Positions 18,114 to 26,830 of a stretch of 64,000 bases of DNA are shown in pieces (positions within the stretch are counted from its first letter, which is position 1; each line of letters opens with the position of its first letter). The translations under genes were made by a program, and so were the position numbers. The stretch lies in contig CAYSCW010000014.1 of NCBI GenBank assembly GCA_964429795.1, forward strand, positions 9,908 through 73,907, given 5' to 3'. Below the pieces are notes generated by a model. It ran no database searches, was not told the DNA's origin, and saw nothing but the letters and a program-made list of their open reading frames with translations. The DNA comes from CAYSCW01 sp964429795 (GTDB taxonomy: Bacteria; Acidobacteriota; Aminicenantia; Aminicenantales; Aminicenantaceae).

Positions 18114-19406
18114 TCAGGGATCGCTCATGCGCTTCTTTGATGTCTTCATCTTGATTTGAGGAGAAAAATCCCAGGAGTGCTTGGGACGCACTATCCCTTC
18201 GTCTTGATGCAAAGACGAGATCAGAAAGGAATAGAGCTTGCGATGATAATCATAAGGATAACCATCCCTCTTATGGATAGCCACATCCAGGTAATAGGTG
18301 CCGTTGATGAGGTTAAGTGCTTCTATCCGGCAGACCGCCTTTGCTTCTCCTTCTATGGAAATAGGTTCAAAATCTTCCAGCTTGGTGTTGGTCCCATAAC
18401 AGCAGATGCCCTGGGAATTGAAAATGCCGATGCCAAAAACAAAATCTTGGATTCTGCTGGAAGACTTGACATCCATCTCGATGATCATCCCCTCATCGGG
18501 AGAAAACACATGTTTTTCTTTGCCATCAAGCCCTCTCAGACGCACTTTGGCGATTTCAATCTCTCTCTTCCCCCACCTGTTTTCCCTTCTTTCTTCCTGC
18601 CATTCCTGTTCTTTCTCTCTATCTATAGTCCGCTGTCTCTCCTCGAAATCTTCCTCTTGTTTTTCGACGATATCCTGGAGGTAGGCATCGATCACTCTCT
18701 TGGGTTCTCCGACAGCCTGAATTTTCCCCTCCTTAAGCCAGATGACCTGATCGCATACCTTCTCTACCGTGGAGAGGTCGTGGCTGACGAAGAGGATGGT
18801 CTTCTTTCTCCGTCGGAAATCATCTATCCTGTCCAGACATTTGGGGACAAAGGAGGCATCACCTACAGCCAAAACCTCATCGATGAGGAGGATATCAGGA
18901 TTGACATTGATGGCGATGGAAAATCCAAGGCGCATGTACATCCCCGATGAATAGGTTTTGACCGGAGCATCTATGAACTTCTCCAGTTCAGCGAATTTGA
19001 CGATTTCATCAAACTTCCTGTGGATTTCTTTCTTGGAAAGCCCCAGCATAATCCCGTTGATGTAGACGTTCTCTCTTCCAGTGATTTCAGGATGGAAGCC
19101 TGCACCGAGCTCGATCAGAGCTGAGACTTTTCCTCTAACCGTGACTCGGCCTGATGTCGGCTTGGCAATACCAGCCACGATCTTGAGCAAGGTGCTCTTT
19201 CCAGAACCGTTCTCTCCGATGATCCCGAAAGTGGTTCCCTCTTTGACCTTGAAACTCACCTTATCCAGGGCTGTCACCAGCTCATCTGGTTTCAGAGCCT
19301 TGAAAATATCTCCCTTGACGATAGAGCTCTTGAAGGTCTGAAAGCGGTGGCGAGCAGAGTATTTCTGGTAGATACGGGAGACATCTTCGACATCGATGGC
19401 GGTCAC
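18114..19406 (-). CDS. wzt: Polysaccharide ABC exporter ATPase with Wzt C-terminal domain
   Basis: ATPase subunit of an O-antigen or capsule exporter. Residues 1-250 are the nucleotide-binding domain: Walker A GENGSGKSTLL, signature YSSGMYMRL, Walker B ILLIDEVLAVGD and switch His in FVSHD. A charged linker rich in Glu/Arg/Gln (about 245-290) leads to a Wzt_C beta-sandwich (about 290-415), which in characterised systems recognises the modified end of the glycan. That domain suggests the exported chain has a terminal modification; the methyltransferase at 31.9 kb could supply it, though this is inference. It begins one base from the permease gene. Confidence 0.93.
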   Translation of the reverse strand: MTAIDVEDVSRIYQKYSARHRFQTFKSSIVKGDIFKALKPDELVTALDKVSFKVKEGTTFGIIGENGSGKSTLLKIVAGIAKPTSGRVTVRGKVSALIELGAGFHPEITGRENVYINGIMLGLSKKEIHRKFDEIVKFAELEKFIDAPVKTYSSGMYMRLGFSIAINVNPDILLIDEVLAVGDASFVPKCLDRIDDFRRRKKTILFVSHDLSTVEKVCDQVIWLKEGKIQAVGEPKRVIDAYLQDIVEKQEEDFEERQRTIDREKEQEWQEERRENRWGKREIEIAKVRLRGLDGKEKHVFSPDEGMIIEMDVKSSSRIQDFVFGIGIFNSQGICCYGTNTKLEDFEPISIEGEAKAVCRIEALNLINGTYYLDVAIHKRDGYPYDYHRKLYSFLISSLHQDEGIVRPKHSWDFSPQIKMKTSKKRMSDP

Positions 19407-20225
19407 TTATACCTCCTCAGGAAAAGAGTCCCGAAGCCTGTCGAAAATAGAATATCCTATGAAAAACAGAACCAGAGCTAAAACAAAGGTGACCCCCAGC
19501 TTTTTCCAGTGGAGAGCTCTCCCAAAAAAGACACAGTTCTGGTAGCCCTGCATGATGTGGGTCATGGGATTTAGGTTGAGGAAGATCCTGAGAAACTTTG
19601 ACTGTTGAATGGTGGAGAAAGTAATGGGATAAACGATGGGAGAGGCAAAAAACCAGAAGGTTAAAAAATTGGCCAGGATATCCTTAATATCTCTAAAATG
19701 GACAGTCAGCGAAGAAATAAGAAAAGTGAATCCTAAGGAAAAGATAAACTGCACAATGATGACCAAAGGGAGATAGAGCAGGTAAGGGGTAAAAGATTTG
19801 CCAAAAATGGGCACGAACAGGAAAAGGATGGGCAGTCCGAACATAAAGTGAATCAGATTCGAGCAGACCGAGACGATGGGAAGAATCTCAGCTGGAAACA
19901 GGATTTTCTTTATCAAATTCCCATGAATCATCAACACGTTGGCCGACTCAAGCGATGAGGAAGAAAACCAAACCCAGGGGAGAACTCCGCAGAAAAGAAA
20001 AAGAGCATACAGCCAGGGAGATCCTTCAAAGGCAGGATCTCGGGGACGGATGATGAAGCCAAACACTATTGTATAGACAATCATCAGGAGAAGCGGGTTG
20101 AAAAAAGACCACATAAAACCCAGGACTGTTCCTCTGTACCGGGCCTTGAGCTCGCGGCTGACCAAGCTCTGAATGAGGACGCGATATTTGTAGATCTGTT
20201 TAAGGTTTTTGAACATCTGCAGCAT
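19407..20225 (-). CDS. wzm: Polysaccharide ABC exporter permease
   Basis: ABC-2 type permease, partner of the downstream ATPase. About six membrane helices follow the cytoplasmic N-terminal segment LVSRELKARYRGTVLGFMWSF, a hallmark of Wzm/TagG-type permeases. An in-frame extension reaches 20378 but overlaps the methylase gene and lacks a signal; I chose ATG at 20225 (272 residues) because AGGGAGAAG lies directly upstream. A second ATG 9 bases on is also possible. The start overlaps the end of the methylase gene by 26 bases, so translation is probably coupled. Confidence 0.9.
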   Translation of the reverse strand: MLQMFKNLKQIYKYRVLIQSLVSRELKARYRGTVLGFMWSFFNPLLLMIVYTIVFGFIIRPRDPAFEGSPWLYALFLFCGVLPWVWFSSSSLESANVLMIHGNLIKKILFPAEILPIVSVCSNLIHFMFGLPILFLFVPIFGKSFTPYLLYLPLVIIVQFIFSLGFTFLISSLTVHFRDIKDILANFLTFWFFASPIVYPITFSTIQQSKFLRIFLNLNPMTHIMQGYQNCVFFGRALHWKKLGVTFVLALVLFFIGYSIFDRLRDSFPEEV

Positions 20226-20961
20226 TTCTTCTCCCTGCGAATATGTTTTTTGCCTCCAAAGTGTAATCCTCTCTCTCATCAAAGAGGACAAGCGGAGGAA
20301 GGATGTTTTCCTTGTGAGATCCGAATCCGCATTCATACAGGATAAAATGAGGAGCACTCTTTCGACGCGGCAACACAAAGCGCACTGTCTTCATTCTCAA
20401 ATTATTCCTCTCCGCTGCTTGCCTGAGATCCTGTTCTCTTCTTGCGGGAAAAATGAAATAAGCTTTCCCTTCTTTTTTCAGAAGCTCTGCTGTTTTGGCC
20501 ATTATATCAAAAATATCACATTTTAATTCATGTTTGGCAATCGATTTCTCCTCATCAGAGCTTAAGTGCCCCTGCTTTGCCTTGATATAAGGGGGATTGG
20601 AAAAAATAACATCAAATCTTCTCTCTGGATGAAATGTCCGGAGGTCCTGGTGAACGATGGTGATTCTCCCATCGAGCTTGTTGAGCCTGACATTCCTTCG
20701 AGCCAAATCAACCAGCGGTTCCTGAATCTCCACGGCTGTGATGTGCTTGAAAGGTTTGATGCTCAGAAGGAGGGAAATAATCCCGCTTCCTGTACCCAGC
20801 TCAAGGAGCTCATCATACTCTTCAGTCTGAATAAAATCAGCCAGAAGAGGCGAATCCACAGAAAATCGGTATCCTTTTCCCTTCTGAAGGACGAGGATTC
20901 GCCCGTGATAAAAAGTATCCTGAGTCTCTTCATCATTCTTCATTCGATCTTTCATCCTCAT
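20200..20961 (-). CDS. TrmN6-like N6-adenine methyltransferase
   Basis: A 253-residue class I S-adenosylmethionine methyltransferase with LELGTGSGII (SAM-binding loop, about residue 55) and the catalytic NPPY motif (FSNPPYIKAKQG, about 128), which marks N6-adenine or glutamine methylation. The N-terminal TFYHGRILVLQKGKGYRFSVDSPLLADF matches the family that modifies A37 of tRNA-Val (TrmN6/YfiC). It starts inside the end of atpC (29-base overlap) and runs into wzm, an unusual compact arrangement linking ATP synthase to LPS export. DNA or another RNA as substrate cannot be ruled out. Confidence 0.8.
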   Translation of the reverse strand: MRMKDRMKNDEETQDTFYHGRILVLQKGKGYRFSVDSPLLADFIQTEEYDELLELGTGSGIISLLLSIKPFKHITAVEIQEPLVDLARRNVRLNKLDGRITIVHQDLRTFHPERRFDVIFSNPPYIKAKQGHLSSDEEKSIAKHELKCDIFDIMAKTAELLKKEGKAYFIFPARREQDLRQAAERNNLRMKTVRFVLPRRKSAPHFILYECGFGSHKENILPPLVLFDEREDYTLEAKNIFAGRRNAADVQKP

Positions 20962-21226
20962 CTTTGCTTAAGCTTGTGAAAACAAGAACGCTATCTGGGA
21001 AAATCTCGGCAAACCCTCCTTGCACAGAGAACTTTTCTTCCTTCTGGCCTCCATGGTAGGTGATCGATCCTTTACCCAGAGCTGTAAGGAGATGGCGGTG
21101 ACCTGGAAATATGCCGATATATCCCTCTAGACTGGGAAGGAAAACAGCTTTAACTTCTTTGTCCACCAGCAATTTTTGGTGAGTGATCACCTTGAGATGT
21201 ACAGAATCGGGCAATTCCTTGTTCAT
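20933..21226 (-). CDS. atpC: ATP synthase F1 epsilon subunit, short form
   Basis: The 97 residues contain the N-terminal beta-sandwich of epsilon (LPSLEGYIGIFPGHRHLLTALGKG, then VQGGFAEIFPDSVLVF) and then end in a charged tail. Typical epsilon subunits have 130-140 residues; the missing part is the C-terminal helical hairpin that binds ATP and inhibits hydrolysis. The sequence after the stop is the next gene's N-terminus, not a frameshifted hairpin. Its start overlaps atpD by 4 bases (ATGA). The subunit should still couple the stalk to the c-ring but without epsilon-type inhibition. Confidence 0.9.
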   Translation of the reverse strand: MNKELPDSVHLKVITHQKLLVDKEVKAVFLPSLEGYIGIFPGHRHLLTALGKGSITYHGGQKEEKFSVQGGFAEIFPDSVLVFTSLSKDEDERSNEE

Positions 21227-22782
21227 TCTGACTTCAACGCTTCAGCCCTTTCCATGACCTCCTCGATCCCCCCCACCATGTAAAAAGCTTGTTCGGGTTT
21301 GTCATCGTGCTTGCCCTTTACGATCTCCCTGAATCCTCTTATCGTATCTTCGATTTTGACATACTTTCCTGACCTCCCCGTAAACTCTTCGGCCACATGG
21401 AAGGGCTGGGAAAGGAAACGCTGAATCTTTCGTGCACGGGCTACGACCAACTTATCTTCCTCGGAAAGCTCTTCAATCCCGAGGATGGTGATGATGTCTT
21501 GAAGGTCTTTATACCTCTGAAGAATTTCCTTGACTTCTCTGGCCACTTGATAATGTTCCTCTCCAGTCACTCTGGGATCCAAGATCCGCGAATATGAAGA
21601 GAGTGGATCCACAGCAGGATAGATCCCTATCTCTGTCAGAGCACGGGAGAGATTGGTGGTGGCGTCCAGATGAGAGAAGGTTGTAGCTGGGGCGGGATCG
21701 GTAAAATCGTCGGCTGGAACATAGATGGCTTGTACTGAAGTGATGGAGCCCTTCTTGGTGGAAGTGATTCTCTCCTCTAGCTCTCCCAGCTCTGTCGCCA
21801 AGTTGGGTTGGTATCCCACAGCCGAGGGCATCCTTCCCAGGAGAGCGGATACTTCCGATCCAGCTTGAACAAATCGAAAGATGTTATCGATAAAAAGAAG
21901 AATGTCCTGACCCATCTCATCGCGAAAATATTCCGCCACCGAAAGGGCTGCAAGTCCAACCCTAAGCCGAGCGCCGGGAGGTTCAGTCATCTGACCATAG
22001 ATGAGAGCCGTCTTATCGATGACTCCCGACTCTTTCATCTCCAACCAGAGATCATTCCCTTCTCTTGTCCTTTCTCCTATTCCGGCAAAAACAGAGTATC
22101 CGCCATGTTTAAGAGCAACATTGTGTATCATCTCCATGATGATCACTGTTTTGCCAACGCCCGCCCCTCCGAAGAGACCGATCTTTCCCCCTTTTAAGAA
22201 AGGCTGGATGAGATCGATCACCTTTATTCCTGTCTCAAACATCTCCAGCTTGGTGCTCTGTTGTTCCAGAGACGGAGGAGGACGATGGATGGGGTACTTC
22301 TCCTTGGCCTTGATAGGGCCCAAATGATCCACAGGCTCCCCGATGACATTTATCACCCGCCCTAGAGTACACTCTCCCACTGGAACCTGGATAGGCCCTC
22401 CGGTATCGATCGCTTTCATTCCCCGCGCTAGCCCATCTGTACGATGCATGGAAATGCATCTGACTCTGTCTTCGCCTATGTGCTGCTCAACTTCGACCAC
22501 AATGTCCACATGAACATGATCATCCGAGTCTTTTCCTTTATGCATATCTCTCCTTTTCTTTTTCCTTTCCCTTTCTTTATCAGAACGAGAAGAGCGGACT
22601 TTAAACCCGTCACTTGTGATACGAAGAGCGTGATAGATTTCAGGCAGTTCCATACCTCTAAATTCCACATCCACAACAGGTCCTATCACCTGGACCACTC
22701 GGCCGATTCTTTCCTGAGTCTTTTCCTTCTTTTTGACCTCTGGTTTTGGTCTTTCCTCTTTCTTCTTCTTTTTTCCTGCCAT
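21223..22782 (-). CDS. atpD: ATP synthase F1 beta subunit with charged insertion
   Basis: Catalytic subunit, with P loop GGAGVGKTVIIME and all main beta blocks. At 519 residues it is about 50 longer than usual. An N-terminal extension of about 24 residues is Lys/Glu-rich, and a second insertion at about residues 60-92 (nt 22507-22605), rich in Lys, Arg, Asp and His, interrupts the N-terminal crown domain between YHALRITSDGF and VDIVVEVEQHIG. The remainder of the protein aligns closely with the family, so this is an in-frame elaboration rather than a frame error. It lies between atpG and atpC. Confidence 0.95.
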   Translation of the reverse strand: MAGKKKKKEERPKPEVKKKEKTQERIGRVVQVIGPVVDVEFRGMELPEIYHALRITSDGFKVRSSRSDKERERKKKRRDMHKGKDSDDHVHVDIVVEVEQHIGEDRVRCISMHRTDGLARGMKAIDTGGPIQVPVGECTLGRVINVIGEPVDHLGPIKAKEKYPIHRPPPSLEQQSTKLEMFETGIKVIDLIQPFLKGGKIGLFGGAGVGKTVIIMEMIHNVALKHGGYSVFAGIGERTREGNDLWLEMKESGVIDKTALIYGQMTEPPGARLRVGLAALSVAEYFRDEMGQDILLFIDNIFRFVQAGSEVSALLGRMPSAVGYQPNLATELGELEERITSTKKGSITSVQAIYVPADDFTDPAPATTFSHLDATTNLSRALTEIGIYPAVDPLSSYSRILDPRVTGEEHYQVAREVKEILQRYKDLQDIITILGIEELSEEDKLVVARARKIQRFLSQPFHVAEEFTGRSGKYVKIEDTIRGFREIVKGKHDDKPEQAFYMVGGIEEVMERAEALKSE

Positions 22783-22800
22783 ATTCTTTCTCCAAGTCTT

Positions 22801-23667
22801 CTATTTTTTGGATAAAGCTTCAACAGCCGTCATGATTTCCAAAAGTTCCTTGGTGATGGAAGCCTGCCTGATTTTGTTTAAAATCAGCCTCAAATCTGCA
22901 ATCAATTCCTCCGCATTCTTGGTGGCATTTTCCATGGCCATCATCCGCGCCGCATGTTCTGCAGCCTGAGACTCAAAAAGTGAATGGAAGATCTGGTTCT
23001 CCACATATTTCGGCAGTAGGGTATGAAGAATGGGCTCTGCCTCTGGCTCCCAATCCGGCATCAAACTTTCATTCCTTTCCTCTTTCTCCGGCCATTCGAT
23101 GGGAAGAACCTTGCTGATGGTTATCCGCGGAGCAAGGATAGACTTAAATTCATTATAGACAGTATAGACAGCATCCGTCTTGCTGTAAGAATAAAGTTGA
23201 ATGATAAATTGAGCAAGTTCTCTCATCTCCTCGGGTGTGAATTTATCCACGTCTCCCGAATAGACTCTGCTCAAAGGGAAAGGATGACGCCTGAAAAAGA
23301 CCTCAGCTTTTTTGCCCATCAGAATCAAACGGACATTTGTGCTTCGGGCTTTTTCCTTTAAGAAAGAAAAAGCTTCTTGCAAAAGATTCGAATTAAAGGC
23401 TCCACACAGCCCCTTATCTGAAGTGATGATCAGGCATTCGATCGTCTTTTCCTCTCTCCTTGCAAGTAAGGGATGATCAAATCTTCTTTGCCAGAAAGCC
23501 ACTTCAGACAGAAACGAAGGCATAGAATGCCAGTAAGGACGGGCTTCCATGAGGGGCCGCTGAGCCTTTTTGAGCTTGGCCGTAGCCACGGTCTTCATGG
23601 CCTGAGTGATCTGCTGGGTGTTTATGACACTCTTGACTCGTCGTCGCAGGTCGATTAAAGCTAGCAT
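22801..23667 (-). CDS. atpG: ATP synthase F1 gamma subunit
   Basis: Rotating central-stalk subunit, 288 residues, standard length. The N-terminal helix (LIDLRRRVKSVINTQQITQAMKTVATAKL) and the C-terminal helix (AARMMAMENATKNAEELI) that form the coiled coil inside the alpha-beta hexamer are both clear, as is TSDKGLCGAFNSN. It starts one base after atpA ends and precedes atpD by 18 bases, in the canonical F1 order. Confidence 0.96.
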   Translation of the reverse strand: MLALIDLRRRVKSVINTQQITQAMKTVATAKLKKAQRPLMEARPYWHSMPSFLSEVAFWQRRFDHPLLARREEKTIECLIITSDKGLCGAFNSNLLQEAFSFLKEKARSTNVRLILMGKKAEVFFRRHPFPLSRVYSGDVDKFTPEEMRELAQFIIQLYSYSKTDAVYTVYNEFKSILAPRITISKVLPIEWPEKEERNESLMPDWEPEAEPILHTLLPKYVENQIFHSLFESQAAEHAARMMAMENATKNAEELIADLRLILNKIRQASITKELLEIMTAVEALSKK

Positions 23668-23668
23668 A

Positions 23669-25186
23669 TCAGGCCTTTTCCTCCTTGAATTTCTGGTTAA
23701 ACTCTTTTAAAGCCTTGGCAATCGCCTCATCCAGCTCGGAATCGATCTCCTTTTTTTCTGCAATCTTCTTTAATACATCTGCATATTCTTTCTCGAAATA
23801 CTCATAGAGCTGCTTTTCATATTTCTTGATTTCAGTAACTTCAAACTCATCCAGATATCCTCTGTTTCCTGCATAGATGATAAGGACCTGCTTTTCCACT
23901 GGCAAGGGAATATACTGCTCCTGCTTGAGAATTTCCGTCAACCTCTGTCCTCTGTCAAGCTGAGCCTGGCTAGCCTTGTCTAATTCTGTCCCAAACTGGG
24001 CAAAAGTCACCAGTTCTCTGTACTGGGCTAAATCCAGACGCAGCTGCCCCGCCACCTGTTTCATGGCTTTGATCTGGGCATTCCCGCCCACCCGGGAAAC
24101 AGATATTCCCACGTTTATGGCTGGTCTGATACCGGCATTGAAAAGCTCTGGTTCTAAATATATTTGGCCGTCCGTAATGGAAATGACATTTGTAGGAATA
24201 TAGCCTGAGACATCTCCAGCCTGGGTTTCGATGATGGGAAGCGCGGTCAACGATCCCCCGCCGCTCTCATCATTGTACTTGGCAGCTCTTTCCAGCAGTC
24301 TGGAGTGGAGATAGAAGACATCACCGGGATAGGCCTCCCGCCCAGGCGGTCTCCGGAGCAGGAGAGAGATCTCCCTGTATGCGGCAGCATGCTTGGAGAG
24401 ATCATCATAGACAAGGAGTGCATGCTGTCCGTTGTCCCGGAAGTATTCTCCGATGGCACAGCCGCTGTAAGGAGCAAGATACTGGAGAGGAGAAGGATCA
24501 CTGGCAGAGGCAGCGACCACGATAGAGTAATCCATCGCTCCATAATCTTCCAGGACTTTAACGATATAGGCAATGGTCGAATTTTTCTGACCTACAGCCA
24601 CATAGATGCAGATGACGTCCTTTCCTTTCTGATTGATGATGGTATCCATGGCAATGGCTGTCTTTCCCGTCTGGCGGTCTCCGATGATGAGCTCCCTCTG
24701 ACCTCGTCCTATGGGAATCATTGCATCGATAGCCTTGATCCCAGTCTGCAAAGGCCATTTAACTGGCAATCGGTCCACCACACCGGGAGCCAAACGCTCC
24801 ACCTCCATGAAGGTATCGGTCTTTATGGGACCCTTTTCATCCAAAGGCTTTCCCAAGGGATTCACCACTCTTCCAAAAAGAGCCGGGCCAGAAGGAACCT
24901 GAATGATCCTGTGAGTGCGCTTGACCAAATCACCCTCTTTAACCAGATGACTCTCTCCCAAAAGAACCGCTCCTACGTTGTCTTCTTCCAAATTTAAGGC
25001 GAGGCCAAAGAGATCTCGTGGAAATTCAAGCAGTTCATTGTACATTACATTATCCAGACCGTAGATTTGGGCTATGCCATCTCCTACAGCTGTCACTGTC
25101 CCCACTTCCTTGATGTCTACTTCTGCCTCATAGCCCTCGATCTGGCGCTGGATTATGCGGCTTATTTCATCAGCTTTTATTTCCAT
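23669..25186 (-). CDS. atpA: ATP synthase F1 alpha subunit
   Basis: Non-catalytic nucleotide-binding subunit, 505 residues. Visible motifs are the N-terminal VGTVTAVGDGIAQIYGL, P loop GDRQTGKTAIA, and the arginine-finger region NVGISVSRVGGNAQIKAM, which completes the catalytic site on beta. The length is normal and there is no insertion like that of beta. It sits 12 bases after atpH in the operon. Confidence 0.97.
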   Translation of the reverse strand: MEIKADEISRIIQRQIEGYEAEVDIKEVGTVTAVGDGIAQIYGLDNVMYNELLEFPRDLFGLALNLEEDNVGAVLLGESHLVKEGDLVKRTHRIIQVPSGPALFGRVVNPLGKPLDEKGPIKTDTFMEVERLAPGVVDRLPVKWPLQTGIKAIDAMIPIGRGQRELIIGDRQTGKTAIAMDTIINQKGKDVICIYVAVGQKNSTIAYIVKVLEDYGAMDYSIVVAASASDPSPLQYLAPYSGCAIGEYFRDNGQHALLVYDDLSKHAAAYREISLLLRRPPGREAYPGDVFYLHSRLLERAAKYNDESGGGSLTALPIIETQAGDVSGYIPTNVISITDGQIYLEPELFNAGIRPAINVGISVSRVGGNAQIKAMKQVAGQLRLDLAQYRELVTFAQFGTELDKASQAQLDRGQRLTEILKQEQYIPLPVEKQVLIIYAGNRGYLDEFEVTEIKKYEKQLYEYFEKEYADVLKKIAEKKEIDSELDEAIAKALKEFNQKFKEEKA

Positions 25187-25198
25187 CTTCCTTCCTTC

Positions 25199-25741
25199 CT
25201 ACTCCTCAATTATTTTTTCCTTGAGATTCTCCAAACTCCCTTTAATGGAAACATCATAGACGATATTTCCCTTACGCAAAGAAAGTCCTCCGATCAACTC
25301 AGGGTCTATTCTATATTTTAACGAGACTGGTCCCCTTTCCAAAATCTCCAATTTTTCTTTCAACCTGCCCTTCTGATCATCCTTCAGAGGCACAGCTGAG
25401 AAGACTTCAATGGTGGAAATTCCTCTCCTTTCATCCCATAGAATAGGAAAAGATTCCACGATATCGCCGAGAAGCCCTATTCGGTCGTTCTCGATGAGAA
25501 GCAAGATGAACCTGGAAATTTTCTCGGCCCATTTTCTTCTCGATACAATCTCTTTCCCAATCTGAATCTTCCTGGTTCTGGGCAAGAAAGGGTTGGCAAG
25601 AGCTTGACGGAGCTGTTCACACTCTAAAACAAGGCCGAAAAAAACTCCCAATTGCTGGAAAAGGGTTTCAAACTCCTTTTGATCCTTGATGGAGCTAACT
25701 AACCCCTGAGTGTATCTCTTTGCCAGAATCTGACTTCTCAT
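25199..25741 (-). CDS. atpH: ATP synthase delta subunit
   Basis: Delta links the peripheral stalk to the top of F1. The 180 residues show the usual helical N-terminal domain (AKRYTQGLVSSI) and the C-terminal IDPELIGGLSLRKGNIVYDVSIKGSL block. Its start overlaps the end of atpF by 47 bases, longer than ordinary coupling overlaps. The N-terminal AKRYT block supports the chosen start, so the overlap appears genuine. Confidence 0.93.
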   Translation of the reverse strand: MRSQILAKRYTQGLVSSIKDQKEFETLFQQLGVFFGLVLECEQLRQALANPFLPRTRKIQIGKEIVSRRKWAEKISRFILLLIENDRIGLLGDIVESFPILWDERRGISTIEVFSAVPLKDDQKGRLKEKLEILERGPVSLKYRIDPELIGGLSLRKGNIVYDVSIKGSLENLKEKIIEE

Positions 25742-26297
25742 ATAAACTCTCGATTTTTTCGATGGATTTATCGATAAGCTCGGATGCCGTCTCGGGTGTC
25801 ATCTTTCGCTTTATCCTCTCCCGAGCAAAGGATGTGGCCAGTTCAGCGGCATGTTCTTTAAGTTCTCGAACTCCTGCTCGGGTGAGCATCTCAATTTCCT
25901 CTTGAGCATACCGTCTCAACCGCTCAGCCTCTTGGTGGGTCCTTTCGATGATTCTCTCTCTTTCTTTCTGCCCTTCTACTTTCCCTTCTTTTTTGATCTG
26001 GGCGATCTCTTCTTCAATGCGGCTCAGCCGCTCTTTCACTTGGTCCAACTTCCTTTCTGCTTCTTTCCAAGAGCTTTCGCTCTCCTTAAGGGTGACCTCT
26101 ATCTTCTGTACTCTCGCCTGGAGGAAATTGCGGAGGGGCCTGTAGAGGACATAAGCCAAACCTCCGAAGAGGACGATAAAATTCAGCGCTTTTCCCAAAA
26201 ATTCCATAGAATGGGATGAATGCTCCTCCTCTGCCTGGGCGGTCTGGAACAAAACAAGCACGAAGAGGAAAAAAATCAGGTTTCTTTTCCAAGACAT
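25695..26297 (-). CDS. atpF: ATP synthase F0 b subunit (first copy, with signal-like N-terminus)
   Basis: Peripheral-stalk subunit, 200 residues. It has two hydrophobic segments: residues 6-22, which looks like a cleavable signal ending QAEEEH, and residues 32-50, the membrane anchor (LNFIVLFGGLAYVLYRPL). A long, highly charged coiled coil follows. It shares a single base with the preceding b-type gene. Two different b-type subunits in tandem imply a heterodimeric stalk, as in cyanobacteria and several other phyla. Confidence 0.88.
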   Translation of the reverse strand: MSWKRNLIFFLFVLVLFQTAQAEEEHSSHSMEFLGKALNFIVLFGGLAYVLYRPLRNFLQARVQKIEVTLKESESSWKEAERKLDQVKERLSRIEEEIAQIKKEGKVEGQKERERIIERTHQEAERLRRYAQEEIEMLTRAGVRELKEHAAELATSFARERIKRKMTPETASELIDKSIEKIESLYEKSDSGKEIHSGVS

Positions 26298-26713
26298 TAG
26301 ATCAAAAGCCTCTTCTCGATTCTCTCAGCCAGGCTCTCGCTTTGCGATTCAAGCTTTTTCTTCAATGTGCTGATTTGCTTCTCTAGAGTCTCCTTGGCAG
26401 CCTCAACCTGGCTGCGGCAATCTCGATTCGTCTCTTCCAACATCTTCTCCTTCTCCCTGAAGCCTTCCTGCTGCAATTTTTCTTTGAGGGACTGAGCTTC
26501 GGCTCTCGCCTCTTTTAACTTCTCTTCTACCTGATGAGACTCCTCCTCAAAAGTCTGGAGCGTCTCTTCTGCGTTCTTTCTGTTTCCTTCGATCTTAGCT
26601 TCCCTCTCTCCCATCACTTTTCGCAAAGGCTTGAAAAAGGCTTTGGTGAGGATAGCCACAAGTATCCAGACTATAAAAGAGACAACGATTAAGCTCACAT
26701 CGATGTAAAGCAT
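26297..26713 (-). CDS. ATP synthase F0 b-prime-type subunit
   Basis: A 138-residue b-type subunit: one N-terminal membrane helix (about 5-24, SLIVVSFIVWILVAILTKAFF) followed by the conserved FKPLRKVMGERE and a charged coiled coil up to the C-terminus. It is shorter than the second b protein. It is the first gene of the cluster; subunits a and c (atpB, atpE) do not precede it, as the next gene upstream on this strand is folC after a gap of about 120 bases. Confidence 0.87.
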   Translation of the reverse strand: MLYIDVSLIVVSFIVWILVAILTKAFFKPLRKVMGEREAKIEGNRKNAEETLQTFEEESHQVEEKLKEARAEAQSLKEKLQQEGFREKEKMLEETNRDCRSQVEAAKETLEKQISTLKKKLESQSESLAERIEKRLLI

Positions 26714-26830
26714 TGTTTAAAAAGAAGCCAAAATTAGGCAAAAATGTAACATTTTTCCCCTAAAAAAGCAAGCAGGCTAAAAGGAGGCAAGTTATCTCTT
26801 TTTTAGTGTTAGGGGTGAGGATGGGAGTCG

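Noticed and set aside
18156..18950. 264-codon open frame antisense to wzt
   Set aside because: Complete overlap with the ABC ATPase gene, whose motifs are intact; no independent signals.
20226..20378. N-terminal extension of wzm
   Set aside because: It overlaps the methylase coding region, lacks a ribosome binding site and does not resemble the permease family; the start at 20225 is preceded by AGGGAGAAG.
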